This document shows positions 7,871 through 17,498 of a stretch of DNA of 64,000 nt, in pieces (position 1 is the first letter of the stretch; each line of letters opens with the position of its first letter). Position numbers and translations under genes: made by a program. Origin of the DNA: Aquimarina longa SW024. GTDB lineage: Bacteria; Bacteroidota; Bacteroidia; Flavobacteriales; Flavobacteriaceae. The DNA lies in NCBI RefSeq assembly GCF_001401755.1, contig NZ_KQ474099.1, positions 491,692 to 555,691 on the forward strand, read 5' to 3'. A model generated the notes under the pieces. The model was not told the DNA's origin, ran no database searches, and worked only from the letters and a program-made list of their open reading frames with translations.

Positions 7871-8977
7871 TTATTTCTTTGCTATTATTACCTCTTTACC
7901 CTTTTGTTTTGCAGTTTCATTTCTTTCGATAATATGCTCAGGTCTAGACCATTTAGGCTTCTCTCCTTTAGGTTCAAATTTAGAGTTTTCTGCTTCAACT
8001 GTTTCTGGCTGAGCTTTTTTCACAAATGGTTTCTGTGGATTTAACCCTAGTATTTTAAACATTTCCATGTCCTTATTCACATCGGGATTAGGGGTAGTTA
8101 ATAGTTTATCTCCTGCAAAAATAGAGTTTGCACCTGCAAAGAAACACATTGCTTGTCCTTCTCTACTCATCTCCGTTCTTCCTGCGGATAATCTTACTTG
8201 TGTTTTTGGCATAATAATTCTGGTAGTAGCGACCATTCTAATCATATCCCATATCGCTACAGGTTTTTCTTCTTCCATTGGAGTACCTTCTACAGCAACC
8301 AAAGCATTTATAGGCACTGATTCTGGCTGAGGATTTAGTTTTGATAATGCTACTAACATCCCTGCACGATCTTCTACCTCTTCTCCCATACCAATAATAC
8401 CTCCACTACACACTGTAACATTTGTCTTACGCACATTATCTATCGTTTTTAAACGATCTTCATATCCTCGTGTAGAGATAACTTCTTTATAATATTCTTC
8501 TGACGTATCTAAATTATGATTGTAGGCATACAGACCTGCTTCTGCAAGGCGCTGTGCTTGATTTTCGGTAATCATACCTAATGTACAACATACCTCCATA
8601 TCTAATTTATTGATTGTACGCACCATTTCTAATACATCTTCAAACTCTTGCCCATCTTTTACATTACGCCAAGCGGCTCCCATACATACTCTAGAGCTTC
8701 CTGAAGATTTCGCTCTAAGTGCCTGAGCTTTTACCTGCCGTACACTCATTAGGTCATTTCCTTCAATATCGGTATGATACCTTGCTGCTTGTGGGCAATA
8801 CCCACAATCTTCAGGACATCCTCCTGTTTTAATAGATAAAAGAGTAGATACCTGTACGGTATTTGGGTCGTGATATTCTCTATGAATTGTAGCCGCTTTA
8901 TACAGCAAATCCATCATAGGCATGTTATAAATATCAAGAATTTCTTGTTTTGTCCAATCGTGTCTAATAACGCTCAT
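7871..8977 (-). CDS. bioB: biotin synthase
   Basis: A 368-aa radical SAM enzyme that inserts sulfur into dethiobiotin in the last step of biotin synthesis. The SAM cluster motif is CPEDCGYC (Cys54, Cys58, Cys61), and the family motifs YNHNLDTS and CSGGIIGMGE are present. Compared with the family it carries a Lys/Glu-rich C-terminal extension of about 45 residues. It is preceded by a TACATTTG promoter box, and the hydrolase and ketoacyl-synthase genes lie upstream in the same direction; no other bio gene is in the window. Confidence 0.97.
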   Translation of the reverse strand: MSVIRHDWTKQEILDIYNMPMMDLLYKAATIHREYHDPNTVQVSTLLSIKTGGCPEDCGYCPQAARYHTDIEGNDLMSVRQVKAQALRAKSSGSSRVCMGAAWRNVKDGQEFEDVLEMVRTINKLDMEVCCTLGMITENQAQRLAEAGLYAYNHNLDTSEEYYKEVISTRGYEDRLKTIDNVRKTNVTVCSGGIIGMGEEVEDRAGMLVALSKLNPQPESVPINALVAVEGTPMEEEKPVAIWDMIRMVATTRIIMPKTQVRLSAGRTEMSREGQAMCFFAGANSIFAGDKLLTTPNPDVNKDMEMFKILGLNPQKPFVKKAQPETVEAENSKFEPKGEKPKWSRPEHIIERNETAKQKGKEVIIAKK

Positions 8978-8999
8978 AAATCATCTAAATCTAAAAAGT

Positions 9000-9007
9000 C
9001 AAATGTA
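9000..9007 (-). promoter_or_regulatory. -7 box (TACATTTG) of bioB
   Basis: On the minus strand TACATTTG lies 22 nt before the bioB start and fits TAnnTTTG. The -33 region does not show a clear TTG. It suggests bioB has its own transcript. Confidence 0.45.
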
Positions 9008-9062
9008 CTAAAAATCTGGTTGCACTTAAGCTATTTACTATAATAAACTCATATTTGATAGG

Positions 9063-10025
9063 TTACTTTTTTATCCCTAAAAAATTCTCAAATAATTTAA
9101 AAAACTTTTCAGGCTCTTCTAAGCATGGATTATGCCCACTATTTTCAAACATTACAAATCTTGCTTGAGGCATATATGTTTTATATTGTACTGCAAATTC
9201 TGGTGTGGAGACGCCATCATAACGCCCAGCAATAATTAGTGTTGGTGATTTTATATTTTTTAGTGCTCTTCTAAAATCTATATCTCCCATATCTCCTGTA
9301 ACATGAAAATCAGCATCTCTACCTACAATTCCATAATACACATCTGAGTTCCATGACCGTTTTACATTGGCAGGCACGGGTTGTTGTAACTTTGTATTAT
9401 GGTAATATATATATTTTATTGGAAAATCACCATATACTTTAGAAAACTCTGGATCACTAGACACATAGCCTGCAGCTCTTAGAGAGTCTACTATCACCCA
9501 TTTTTCTGGAAAATGTGTTTTTGCATAATGATTGTAACTATCACAGTTTGCTTGCCACATTAATCCACTATGAAATCCATTAATTAATACCATTTTATCT
9601 GTATGCTCTGGATATTTTAGAGCATATGCTTGAGCAACAACAGTACCATAAGAATGCCCTACAACAGTCCATTTTGATAGTTTCAATGCTTTTCTAATCC
9701 CTTCTAATATTTCTACATCTCCTGATATCGAATATTCTTTTATATTCTTAGCATTATCAGATAAACCTCTACCTAATGCATCAAAAAATACTACTTGACA
9801 ATCCTTATAATATTCTCCAAAATTACCCTGTAAATAATCATGTGAGTCCCCCGGTCCACCAGCAATAAATACCATTGGATTTCCCGTACCTTTGGTTTCT
9901 ACATTAATAGCATAACCGTTAATAGATATCGACTTAGATTCAAACTCATCATGAATCGTTTTTTGTGCCTGAGTTTGAAAAAACAAAACAGCACTTAGTA
10001 AAAGAAATATCGTGTGTGTTCTCAT
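9063..10025 (-). CDS. secreted alpha/beta hydrolase
   Basis: A 320-aa hydrolase with an N-terminal signal peptide (hydrophobic 5-16, cleavage near TQAQ). The nucleophile elbow is GHSYG (Ser125), the oxyanion region GGPGDSHD, the acid is probably the Asp in AGRYDGVS and the His is in ENSGHNP. The fold and the GGPG motif resemble proline iminopeptidase and related esterases. It lies 36 nt behind the ketoacyl synthase and upstream of bioB. A BioH-like role is tempting, but export to the periplasm argues against it. Confidence 0.85.
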   Translation of the reverse strand: MRTHTIFLLLSAVLFFQTQAQKTIHDEFESKSISINGYAINVETKGTGNPMVFIAGGPGDSHDYLQGNFGEYYKDCQVVFFDALGRGLSDNAKNIKEYSISGDVEILEGIRKALKLSKWTVVGHSYGTVVAQAYALKYPEHTDKMVLINGFHSGLMWQANCDSYNHYAKTHFPEKWVIVDSLRAAGYVSSDPEFSKVYGDFPIKYIYYHNTKLQQPVPANVKRSWNSDVYYGIVGRDADFHVTGDMGDIDFRRALKNIKSPTLIIAGRYDGVSTPEFAVQYKTYMPQARFVMFENSGHNPCLEEPEKFFKLFENFLGIKK

Positions 10026-10061
10026 TAATAGTAATTTTTTATGTTTTAAATATCGTAAAAA

Positions 10062-11225
10062 TTATGGATACTCTAATAATACACTAACTGCATTGCCTCC
10101 AAAACCTACAGCATTTACGATAATTTTTTTTAATCGTTCTGGAAATTTATCATGCTTCACAAAGGGTACAGTAATAAACTCCTGATATTTTAGCATTAAC
10201 ACTGCCAGTTCTAAGCTTAATATTCCACTAGCTCCAAAAGTGTGCCCTATCTTCCACTTATTAGTTGTTAAAGCAGGTAATTTATCTTTAAAAACGGCTT
10301 TAATGGCATTATATTCTGCCATATCTCCTTTTACTGTTCCCGGAGCATGCATTACGATAATATCCACTTCATTTAGTGGAGTATCTTTTAACGCCATTTT
10401 CATCGATTTTTGAAAACAATCTGCCTCTGTAGAGATCGATATATTATGTTTTAGGGTTTCTGTAGCATAACCAATACCTGTTATAAATGCTATAGCATTT
10501 TCTTTTTTTCCTTTTTCTAAACATGCTATGGCAGCTCCTTCTCCAAGAAACATCGAGTTTCTTTTCTTATTCCAATTTATTGCCTGGCATGGATAATCTA
10601 ACCCATCATTTATTGCATATATTTTAAGAGCTTTCATTTGTGCAATAGTAAATGGTGTTAAAGGAGCTTCACTTCCTCCCACCAGAAACCGATCTGCTAA
10701 ACCTGATTGCAACCAAACAACTCCATTGAGAACAGCATGCAATGCTGTAGAACATGTAATAGAATGACTGATTTCTGGACCACTAGATTGTAAATCATGG
10801 GCCACCCATGACGAAATATTACCTAATGTCGTCGTAGGTGAACTTAATGTAGATGATTTTCCTGTGTTGAGGAACTCTTTATGATATTTTTCAAAAAGTC
10901 GTGTTGCCCCCCGAGAAGAACCAATATTAATCCCAAAATCGCGATCTCCATCTCCCCATCCAGCATCTTTGATTGCTTGTCTGGCAGCAAAAACACCAAA
11001 TAGAACAGAATCATCTAATGCTTCATAATGAGAATTTTCGTTTCTTAAATTCTCTATCATTTGTTTAGCTTCCTTAGAAAGCAACGAAATAGGTGTTGAC
11101 ACTCCTCCATACTCTTTAAAAGAGATATAGTGAGACGGATCTTTATAAGCTCTCCATATCTCATCTGAGGAAATTCCTAAAGGAGATATAGAAGAAATTC
11201 CTGTTATTGATATCGCTTCTTGCAA
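10062..11225 (-). CDS. beta-ketoacyl synthase (KAS II-like)
   Basis: A thiolase-fold condensing enzyme of 387 aa from the TTG at 11225. The active-site Cys is in SITCSTALHA (Cys158), with His residues in VMHAPGTVKGD and GHTFGASG, giving a complete Cys-His-His triad. The start is chosen at the TTG of 11223-11225 because a longer reading from 11270 would begin inside the -33 element of a good Bacteroidota promoter (11240-11270); the conserved domain starts at ISITGISSISPLG just after the chosen start. It probably elongates an acyl-ACP. With bioB nearby, a link to pimeloyl supply is possible but unproven. Confidence 0.85.
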   Translation of the reverse strand: MQEAISITGISSISPLGISSDEIWRAYKDPSHYISFKEYGGVSTPISLLSKEAKQMIENLRNENSHYEALDDSVLFGVFAARQAIKDAGWGDGDRDFGINIGSSRGATRLFEKYHKEFLNTGKSSTLSSPTTTLGNISSWVAHDLQSSGPEISHSITCSTALHAVLNGVVWLQSGLADRFLVGGSEAPLTPFTIAQMKALKIYAINDGLDYPCQAINWNKKRNSMFLGEGAAIACLEKGKKENAIAFITGIGYATETLKHNISISTEADCFQKSMKMALKDTPLNEVDIIVMHAPGTVKGDMAEYNAIKAVFKDKLPALTTNKWKIGHTFGASGILSLELAVLMLKYQEFITVPFVKHDKFPERLKKIIVNAVGFGGNAVSVLLEYP

Positions 11226-11239
11226 TTTTAAAATTTTGA

Positions 11240-11270
11240 CAAATGTACTAGTTTGTTCTATCTTGTTCAA
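11240..11270 (-). promoter_or_regulatory. promoter of the ketoacyl-synthase gene
   Basis: On the minus strand TTG (11270-11268), a 20-nt spacer and TACATTTG (11247-11240) match the Bacteroidota promoter. The -7 box ends 15 nt before the TTG start at 11225, so the leader would be short. Confidence 0.6.
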
Positions 11271-11349
11271 TAGTTATACTATTTATCATTTTAATTTAGT
11301 AACAAAAAAAACTTTTATAACACTTATACTGTAACATACGTTTTATTTT

Positions 11350-11793
11350 ATGGATAATTCTATACAACAAAAAAGCTGGTTTTCTAGAAATTGGGGTTGG
11401 GCAGTTCCTCTAGGTGGGTGCCTTACTATTATTATTTTATTTTTTATCTTTTTGGGATCTGCAATATTTGGAATAAGTAAAATGATTACAGCATCCTCAC
11501 CTCATCAAGATGCTTTGATTAAAGTAAATGAAGATGATTACATCATAGATATATTAGGTGAACCTATAGAAACTGATGGTATTGTAAATGGTAAATTACT
11601 ATATGAGAACAATACTGGGTCAGCAGATATTTCTATCCCAATAAAAGGTCCAAAAGGAGAAGCTCAACTATATGTCGTAGGAACCAAACAAAATGAGCTA
11701 TGGACATACACTGAGATGTATGTAATTATAAATGAAACTGATGAACAAATTGATGTATTAGGATATGAACAAAATAGCCAGATTGAGCAATAA
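11350..11793 (+). CDS. Coa1/Tim21-like membrane protein
   Basis: A 147-aa protein with one membrane segment (about 17-44) and a periplasmic domain containing IPIKGPKGEAQLYVVG and a terminal beta strand, the pattern of cytochrome c oxidase assembly factor 1 family proteins. These are thought to help membrane complex assembly, but the bacterial members are not characterised in detail. The next gene overlaps its end by 29 nt, so the two are coupled. Confidence 0.7.
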   Translation: MDNSIQQKSWFSRNWGWAVPLGGCLTIIILFFIFLGSAIFGISKMITASSPHQDALIKVNEDDYIIDILGEPIETDGIVNGKLLYENNTGSADISIPIKGPKGEAQLYVVGTKQNELWTYTEMYVIINETDEQIDVLGYEQNSQIEQ

Positions 11794-12790
11794 TTTACTT
11801 GTTTTTGGAGTCCCAATACTTTTAGTGATTTCGATGATTTTGATTACCCGATCAAAATTTTATGAAGTAAACCCTAGTATATTATCTATAGGTATATCAA
11901 TCGATCTTCTTTTTACTATACCTTTAATATATTACACATTAATCAGGAAAAAGAATATTCCTAAAACTACTAGTATTCCACTTTCTGTTGTAGGCATGAT
12001 AATTGGATTCTATAGCATTCCTCTAGAACACCAATTTATATTACAGTGGGTTAAAACGTGGATATTTCCATTTGTAGAAATAGGAATTGCCATCTATGTA
12101 TTATATAATGTTCGTAAAGCAATAAAAAAATACAAGATTAATGCAACACAAAGGTTAGATTTTTTCTCTATTCTAAAAAAAACATGTGCTGAAATTCTAC
12201 CTACAAGAATTGCTTCACTCCTTGCTATGGAACTAGCTATTTGCTATTATGGTTTTATATATTGGAAAAAAAGAGCACTACAAAAAAACGAATACTCCTA
12301 TCATAAAAACAATGGAACAATCTCTTTGTTAGTTGCATTTATTGGTATTATAGGCATTGAGACATACATTCTACATATATTCTTATCTAAATGGAGTATA
12401 ATTGCCGCTTGGGTAGCAAGTATCCTAAGCATATATTCTAGTATTCAGATTTTTGGTTTTCTAAAATCTATATTAAAAAGACCAATTTCTATAGATAAAA
12501 ACACACTATACCTACGCTATGGAATCTTAAATGAAACTCAGATAGATTTACACGCTATCGAATCCGTAGAAATATCAACTAAAGATATTGAGTTTAATTC
12601 TGAAACCAGAAAATTATCACCCCTAGGAGAACTAGAAGGGCATAATATAATCATTACTTTAAATAAAGTACACATACTTACTGGGCTATATGGAACATCT
12701 AAAACGTTTAAAACAATAGCTTTTTTTATTGATAACAAAGCGCAATTTAAAACTGAATTAGAGGAGCAAATCAGACTGCTTAAATTATAA
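11765..12790 (+). CDS. polytopic membrane protein with C-terminal PH-like domain
   Basis: A 341-aa protein with about seven hydrophobic segments up to residue 240, then a soluble C-terminal part (LYLRYGILNETQIDLHAIESVE and onward) that resembles a bacterial PH-like beta domain. It has no catalytic motif that I recognise. Its start overlaps the Coa1-like gene by 29 nt, pointing to translational coupling and a shared function at the membrane. Confidence 0.7.
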   Translation: MNKIARLSNNLLVFGVPILLVISMILITRSKFYEVNPSILSIGISIDLLFTIPLIYYTLIRKKNIPKTTSIPLSVVGMIIGFYSIPLEHQFILQWVKTWIFPFVEIGIAIYVLYNVRKAIKKYKINATQRLDFFSILKKTCAEILPTRIASLLAMELAICYYGFIYWKKRALQKNEYSYHKNNGTISLLVAFIGIIGIETYILHIFLSKWSIIAAWVASILSIYSSIQIFGFLKSILKRPISIDKNTLYLRYGILNETQIDLHAIESVEISTKDIEFNSETRKLSPLGELEGHNIIITLNKVHILTGLYGTSKTFKTIAFFIDNKAQFKTELEEQIRLLKL

Positions 12791-12832
12791 CCAAGGGCTA
12801 ATTGCCTTTTCTAAAAACCTTATTATTTATAA

Positions 12833-13192
12833 TCAAAAATGATAAAATGCATTCTCCAAGTGTTCAATCTTAGTTCCTAATTTATTTTTTATGATCGCAA
12901 TAATATCAAAACGTATTTCTACATCCAAGTCTTGTTCTACCACATAATGATCCATTGCTTTAACCAATGATTGGATCTGTTTTGGTTTTACAAAATCTTG
13001 TGGATTTCCAAACTCCGGAGTACTTCGAGTTTTTACTTCTATTGCGATTACTGTATCTGTTTTTCTGGCAATAATATCAACTTCGGATTTTAAATATCGA
13101 TAATTTTTCTCCAGAATATCATATCCTTTTTTGATTAAAAAATCAGTTGCTAATTTCTCTCCTTTTTTACCTAAAGCATTATGTTCTGCCAT
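12833..13192 (-). CDS. YraN family protein (UPF0102)
   Basis: A 119-aa protein of the PD-(D/E)XK-like YraN family. Visible family motifs are GEKLATDFL near the N-terminus, the acid in EVDIIARK and the IAIEVKTRS strand with Glu-x-Lys. Members are presumed nucleases of unknown substrate. It starts 2 nt after the end of the peptidase gene upstream, so they form an operon. Confidence 0.92.
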   Translation of the reverse strand: MAEHNALGKKGEKLATDFLIKKGYDILEKNYRYLKSEVDIIARKTDTVIAIEVKTRSTPEFGNPQDFVKPKQIQSLVKAMDHYVVEQDLDVEIRFDIIAIIKNKLGTKIEHLENAFYHF

Positions 13193-13194
13193 AC

Positions 13195-14088
13195 TTATAG
13201 ATACCTTACGATTACTTCTTCTTTATCTATTTCTAAAGAAATTTCTTCTCCTAAAATTAAAGCTCTATGATCCTCTATGTGCCCCATAGGAAAATTAAAT
13301 GCAATAGGAAAATTATACTCTTTGACTACATCCAAAATAATTTTTTTTACTTTTTTCCCAAAAGGAATACGGTTATCGTGCATTTTGGTCATCCCTCCAA
13401 CAATTAATCCTGATAGGTTTTCAAAATATCCATTGCGTTTCAGGTTTAGTAGCATGCGATCAATATGATAAAGATATTCGTCTAAATCTTCTATACATAA
13501 AATCTTCCCTGTAGTATCTATAGAAGAAGTAGAACCACATAGAGAATATAAAATAGATAAGTTTCCTCCTACTAATTGCCCTTTGCAATTCCCTAAGCTA
13601 TTTTTTTTAGAAGAAGGAATCGTATATTTCATTTTCTTTCCAAAAATAGCATCTCTTAATGAGTCTATAGACATTATAGTATTGTTATGAATATCAATTG
13701 GCATCAGCGCATGTACTGTACTTACTCCTAAATTATGAATATGAGAGTGCAAAACAGTAATATCAGAATATCCTATAATCCATTTTGGTTGTTTCAAAAA
13801 AGTAGTAAAATCAATATGATCAATAATTCTAACGGTACCGTAACCGCCCCTTGCACACCAAATAGCTTTAATATCCTTATCATCTAACATATTCTGAAAA
13901 TCCAGAGCCCTTTCCTTATCTGATCCTGCAAATTGATTGTATTCTTTTTCTATAGAAGCACCTATTACAGGTTCTAACCCCCATTTTTTAGCTATAATAA
14001 TAGCATCTTGTATTTCTTTTGTCGTAATCTTTCTTGCAGTAGAAACAATTGCAATTTTATCTCCTTTTTTAACAAAATCTGGTTTCAA
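13195..14088 (-). CDS. LD-carboxypeptidase (peptidase S66)
   Basis: A 297-aa serine peptidase of the MccF/LdcA family, which removes the terminal D-Ala from muropeptides in cell-wall recycling. The nucleophile Ser is in IGYSDIT, the Glu in CIEDLDEY, and the His in the GHIEDHRA motif. The length is normal and there is no signal peptide, consistent with a cytoplasmic enzyme. The apparent start codon is TTG, as no ATG fits. The yraN gene follows after 2 nt. Confidence 0.9.
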   Translation of the reverse strand: MKPDFVKKGDKIAIVSTARKITTKEIQDAIIIAKKWGLEPVIGASIEKEYNQFAGSDKERALDFQNMLDDKDIKAIWCARGGYGTVRIIDHIDFTTFLKQPKWIIGYSDITVLHSHIHNLGVSTVHALMPIDIHNNTIMSIDSLRDAIFGKKMKYTIPSSKKNSLGNCKGQLVGGNLSILYSLCGSTSSIDTTGKILCIEDLDEYLYHIDRMLLNLKRNGYFENLSGLIVGGMTKMHDNRIPFGKKVKKIILDVVKEYNFPIAFNFPMGHIEDHRALILGEEISLEIDKEEVIVRYL

Positions 14089-14282
14089 TATTCTTTTTAT
14101 TTAATTATCATTCTTTTAATGAAGGGATATTTGATTAAAAAATACTTCCTAGTTAAGTAAATTATCTTAACCTCTTTATTATTTTTTTCTATTCCATAAC
14201 ACTAATTAACAAATACTTTCGTTATAATCTATTATATTGTATTTTTTATCTCCTATTTTTATTTTAAAAACCCCTATTGTCC

Positions 14283-15776
14283 ATGATGTCAGATACCTCA
14301 TGTAATCTAGCCTCCTTAGCAGAATATGTTCCTTCTTCTGGAAACCCTTGGAATGTAAGTAAAATACATCACTTATATCGCAGAATAGCTTTTGGAGCAT
14401 CAAAAACCGAAGTGTTAGATGCCTTATCACAGAATAACCCTTCTGCACTAGTAGATCAATTAATCAATGATGCTATAGCTCTTAATACTACGCTACCACC
14501 AGCATGGGGGTTCTGGAATAAAGATCAATTTGATAATGCTCCTTTAAAAATTTTCGAATATCGAAATAGTGGGAAAAATCAAATGATAAATGACTTACTT
14601 CAAAACAAAGTTAGAGAAAGACTTACCCTTTTTTGGAGTAATCATTTTGTTACTGAAGATGACACCTATAGAAGTCCTGCATACCAAACTCAGTATTATA
14701 ACCTTGTGCAAATGCATGCTCTTGGTAATTTTAGAGATTTTGTATATGATATCGGCAAGTCTAATGCGATGCTTGTATATCTTAATGGCGATGAAAATAT
14801 CAAAGATCGACCTAATGAAAATTATGCTAGGGAATTATATGAGTTATTCACTCTTGGCGTAGATAATGGATATACTGAAGACGATATTCAGGAAACTGCA
14901 AAAGCATTAACAGGCTACGTTAATACTAATGATATACCATGGGGAGATATCTTATTTGACCCTAGTAAATTTAACACCGAATCCAAAACTATTTTTGGGC
15001 AATCCGGAAACTGGGGTTATGACGATGTTATCACTATCCTTTTTCAACAAAGAAATACTCAGCTTGCTACTTTTATATGCGCTAAACTATATACATACTT
15101 TGTAAGTCCTACCTGTAATGATGCAATTGTTGCCGAAATGGCACAAACGTTCATAAATAGTAATTATAATATTGCGACTGTTCTTAAACAACTTTTTAAA
15201 AGTGAGCATTTTTTTAATATCGAAGCTATTGGATCAATTATAAAAAGCCCTTGTGACCTAAACCTTAATTTCTTTAATGAAATAAGCTTTACGCTACCTC
15301 CTAATATTGATTACATAGGCTTTTTTAGAAACACCGTCCGCATACTAGGACAAGACGTATTAAACCCTGTAGATGTAGAAGGCTGGCAGGGAGATGAAGA
15401 CTGGGTAAGTCCTGATTTATTAATCGGACGCTGGGAAAGTATTCGATATATCAGCGGTCAGGCATGGATGCATAATCAAGAGCAGTTTAAGAACTTTATA
15501 ATCGGAATGCCAATCGGAGAAGCAAGCGACGGTAACTTACTTGTATCTACCACTGATGTAAGCCTAGTTGTAAGAACAATTCTAAATTATTTTTTCCCAA
15601 GAGGGATCAATGACCTTATTACTTTTAATGAAGCACTTGGGATTTTTAAAATTGACGGCATTCCTGAAAACTACTATGAAGATGGTACATGGACATTAGG
15701 ATATCCTGAGGTACCCCAACAATTTGCTGCACTACTAAACTACATTGCAGAAATCCCCGAATTCCAACTAAAATAA
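14283..15776 (+). CDS. DUF1800 family protein
   Basis: A protein of about 497 aa in the DUF1800 family. Typical motifs are HHLYRRIAFGAS, the VRERLTLFWSNHFVTED region, ENYARELYELFTLG and a C-terminal VEGWQGDEDW. No signal peptide is visible. An ATG at 14283 is preferred to a TTG at 14277. Its partner DUF1501 gene follows after 6 nt, the usual pairing in Bacteroidota and Planctomycetes. The biochemical function of the pair is not known. Confidence 0.9.
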   Translation: MMSDTSCNLASLAEYVPSSGNPWNVSKIHHLYRRIAFGASKTEVLDALSQNNPSALVDQLINDAIALNTTLPPAWGFWNKDQFDNAPLKIFEYRNSGKNQMINDLLQNKVRERLTLFWSNHFVTEDDTYRSPAYQTQYYNLVQMHALGNFRDFVYDIGKSNAMLVYLNGDENIKDRPNENYARELYELFTLGVDNGYTEDDIQETAKALTGYVNTNDIPWGDILFDPSKFNTESKTIFGQSGNWGYDDVITILFQQRNTQLATFICAKLYTYFVSPTCNDAIVAEMAQTFINSNYNIATVLKQLFKSEHFFNIEAIGSIIKSPCDLNLNFFNEISFTLPPNIDYIGFFRNTVRILGQDVLNPVDVEGWQGDEDWVSPDLLIGRWESIRYISGQAWMHNQEQFKNFIIGMPIGEASDGNLLVSTTDVSLVVRTILNYFFPRGINDLITFNEALGIFKIDGIPENYYEDGTWTLGYPEVPQQFAALLNYIAEIPEFQLK

Positions 15777-15782
15777 AACTCT

Positions 15783-17399
15783 ATGAGTACAACCAACCAC
15801 AACCAAAATACAGTGTCAAATAAAAAAAGTTCTTGTAATACTGAGGATCATAAAAAATGGAATAGAAGGTCTTTTCTTCAAGCATTAGGACTTGTTGGAG
15901 GAGGATCCATGATGCTTGCCAATACAACCCTATCAGTATCTCGGCCATCACCTCTATCCATAGCGCTTAGCCAATCAGAAAACGACAACATACTTATCTT
16001 GTGTAGATTAAGCGGAGGTAATGACGGTTTTAACACTATCATTCCTGTATACGATTACGACATCTATGCTAATGCAAGACCATTGATCAAAGTTCCACCA
16101 AGTGAATTCATCACGCTAAATGATGATTACGCTATGCCTAAACCGATGAATAAACTAGAGAGTGTATGGGGAGATGGTCAGATGAAAGTAGTCCATGGTG
16201 TAGGATATGAAGACTCCTCTTTATCACATTTTAAAGGTTCTGATATTTATGCCAATACTAATTTGGTTGAAGATGATAGAACTGGTTTTATGGGACGATA
16301 TTTTCAGGAAATCTACCCTGATTATATTTTTAATCCACCTGCTAGCCCTCCTTCTATCCAGATTGGAAGTATCGGAAATCTAGTTTTTAAAGGACCTGAA
16401 AATGATTTTTCTTTTGCAGTCTCTAATCCTACAAGGTTATTACAAATTGCACAAAACGGAACCTCTTATAGTACCGATGGCTTAGGAAATTGTACTTATG
16501 ATGACAAAGTAAAACACCTTAGAGAGGTTACGAATACTACATTTACCTATGCAGATGTAATCAGTGCAGCTTATGAACGATCTTCTGCCTATGACGGCTA
16601 TCTAAATGATAGCTTAGGAAAACAGTTTAGTACTATCGCTCGGTTGATTAAAGGTAATTTAGGAACCAAAGTATATATGGTAACATTAGGTGGATTTGAC
16701 ACCCATAATAATCAAACACAGAGACATCAGGAATTACTAAATTCATTCTCCGAAGCTATTAGTACGTTCTATAAAGATCTTACCGCTGCTGGATGGGATG
16801 ATAAAGTACTAACAATGACCATGTCTGAATTTGGTAGACGATTTAAAGAAAATGGCTCTCTAGGAACAGATCATGGTACCGCAGCACCAACGCTATTTTT
16901 TGGATCTGCTCTTAATGGCAGTGGCTTTGTTGGAGAACACCCTGACCTATCTAATCTTACCAGAGGAGGAAATGTATACAATACTACTGATTTTAGACAA
17001 GTATATGCTACAGTCATGAAAGAATGGTTATGTATTGATGAAAACACAGTAGGGAGAGTGCTTCTAGATGGAACTTATAAATCATTAGACTTAGGATTTA
17101 ACTGCTCTGGAATCAATCCTAATATTCCTACTGATAGCGAAGGAATCACCCATATTGTAACCTATAGAGATAGTCAAACCTATATCAATATTGCTAACCC
17201 AGAAACTACTCATGTAGATATTGCACTATACAATGTAATAGGTCAAAAAGTCGCTACCTTAAAAAATGAAGTATTAATAGAAGGACAGCATAGTATAGAT
17301 GTTAAAGCATCTGCCAATACTAGACTTAGCACAGGTCCCTATGTATATCGAATCGAAACTAATAAAGGAAATTACAGTAAATCTATTTTGATATCGTAG
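15783..17399 (+). CDS. DUF1501 protein with Tat signal and T9SS sorting tail
   Basis: A 538-aa protein of the DUF1501 (sulfatase-like fold) family. The N-terminus has a twin-arginine signal (NRRSFLQALG) with a following hydrophobic stretch. The body has ILCRLSGGNDGFNT, GGFDTHNNQ and MSEFGRRFKENGS with TDHGTAAP, the family's putative metal-site motifs. Residues from about 455 form a C-terminal sorting domain (LYNVIGQKVATL...GPYVYRIETNKG) that sends proteins through type IX secretion. It is coupled to the DUF1800 gene. Confidence 0.92.
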   Translation: MSTTNHNQNTVSNKKSSCNTEDHKKWNRRSFLQALGLVGGGSMMLANTTLSVSRPSPLSIALSQSENDNILILCRLSGGNDGFNTIIPVYDYDIYANARPLIKVPPSEFITLNDDYAMPKPMNKLESVWGDGQMKVVHGVGYEDSSLSHFKGSDIYANTNLVEDDRTGFMGRYFQEIYPDYIFNPPASPPSIQIGSIGNLVFKGPENDFSFAVSNPTRLLQIAQNGTSYSTDGLGNCTYDDKVKHLREVTNTTFTYADVISAAYERSSAYDGYLNDSLGKQFSTIARLIKGNLGTKVYMVTLGGFDTHNNQTQRHQELLNSFSEAISTFYKDLTAAGWDDKVLTMTMSEFGRRFKENGSLGTDHGTAAPTLFFGSALNGSGFVGEHPDLSNLTRGGNVYNTTDFRQVYATVMKEWLCIDENTVGRVLLDGTYKSLDLGFNCSGINPNIPTDSEGITHIVTYRDSQTYINIANPETTHVDIALYNVIGQKVATLKNEVLIEGQHSIDVKASANTRLSTGPYVYRIETNKGNYSKSILIS

Positions 17400-17469
17400 T
17401 TAAAAAAACAACTATTATGCTCTCTTAAAAGTCTTGAGCAATGATTTTACTAATTTAGATTCTTATCAC

Positions 17470-17477
17470 TACCTTTG
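17470..17477 (+). promoter_or_regulatory. -7 box (TACCTTTG) before metG
   Basis: TACCTTTG fits TAnnTTTG and ends 21 nt before the metG ATG at 17499. It supports the ATG at 17499 over an upstream TTG at 17475 that overlaps the box. Confidence 0.55.
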
Positions 17478-17498
17478 TGCCTTATTTTTTTACGAATT

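Noticed and set aside
14206-14448. Minus-strand frame across the DUF1800 start
   Set aside because: It overlaps the conserved DUF1800 N-terminus and has no start signal or family.
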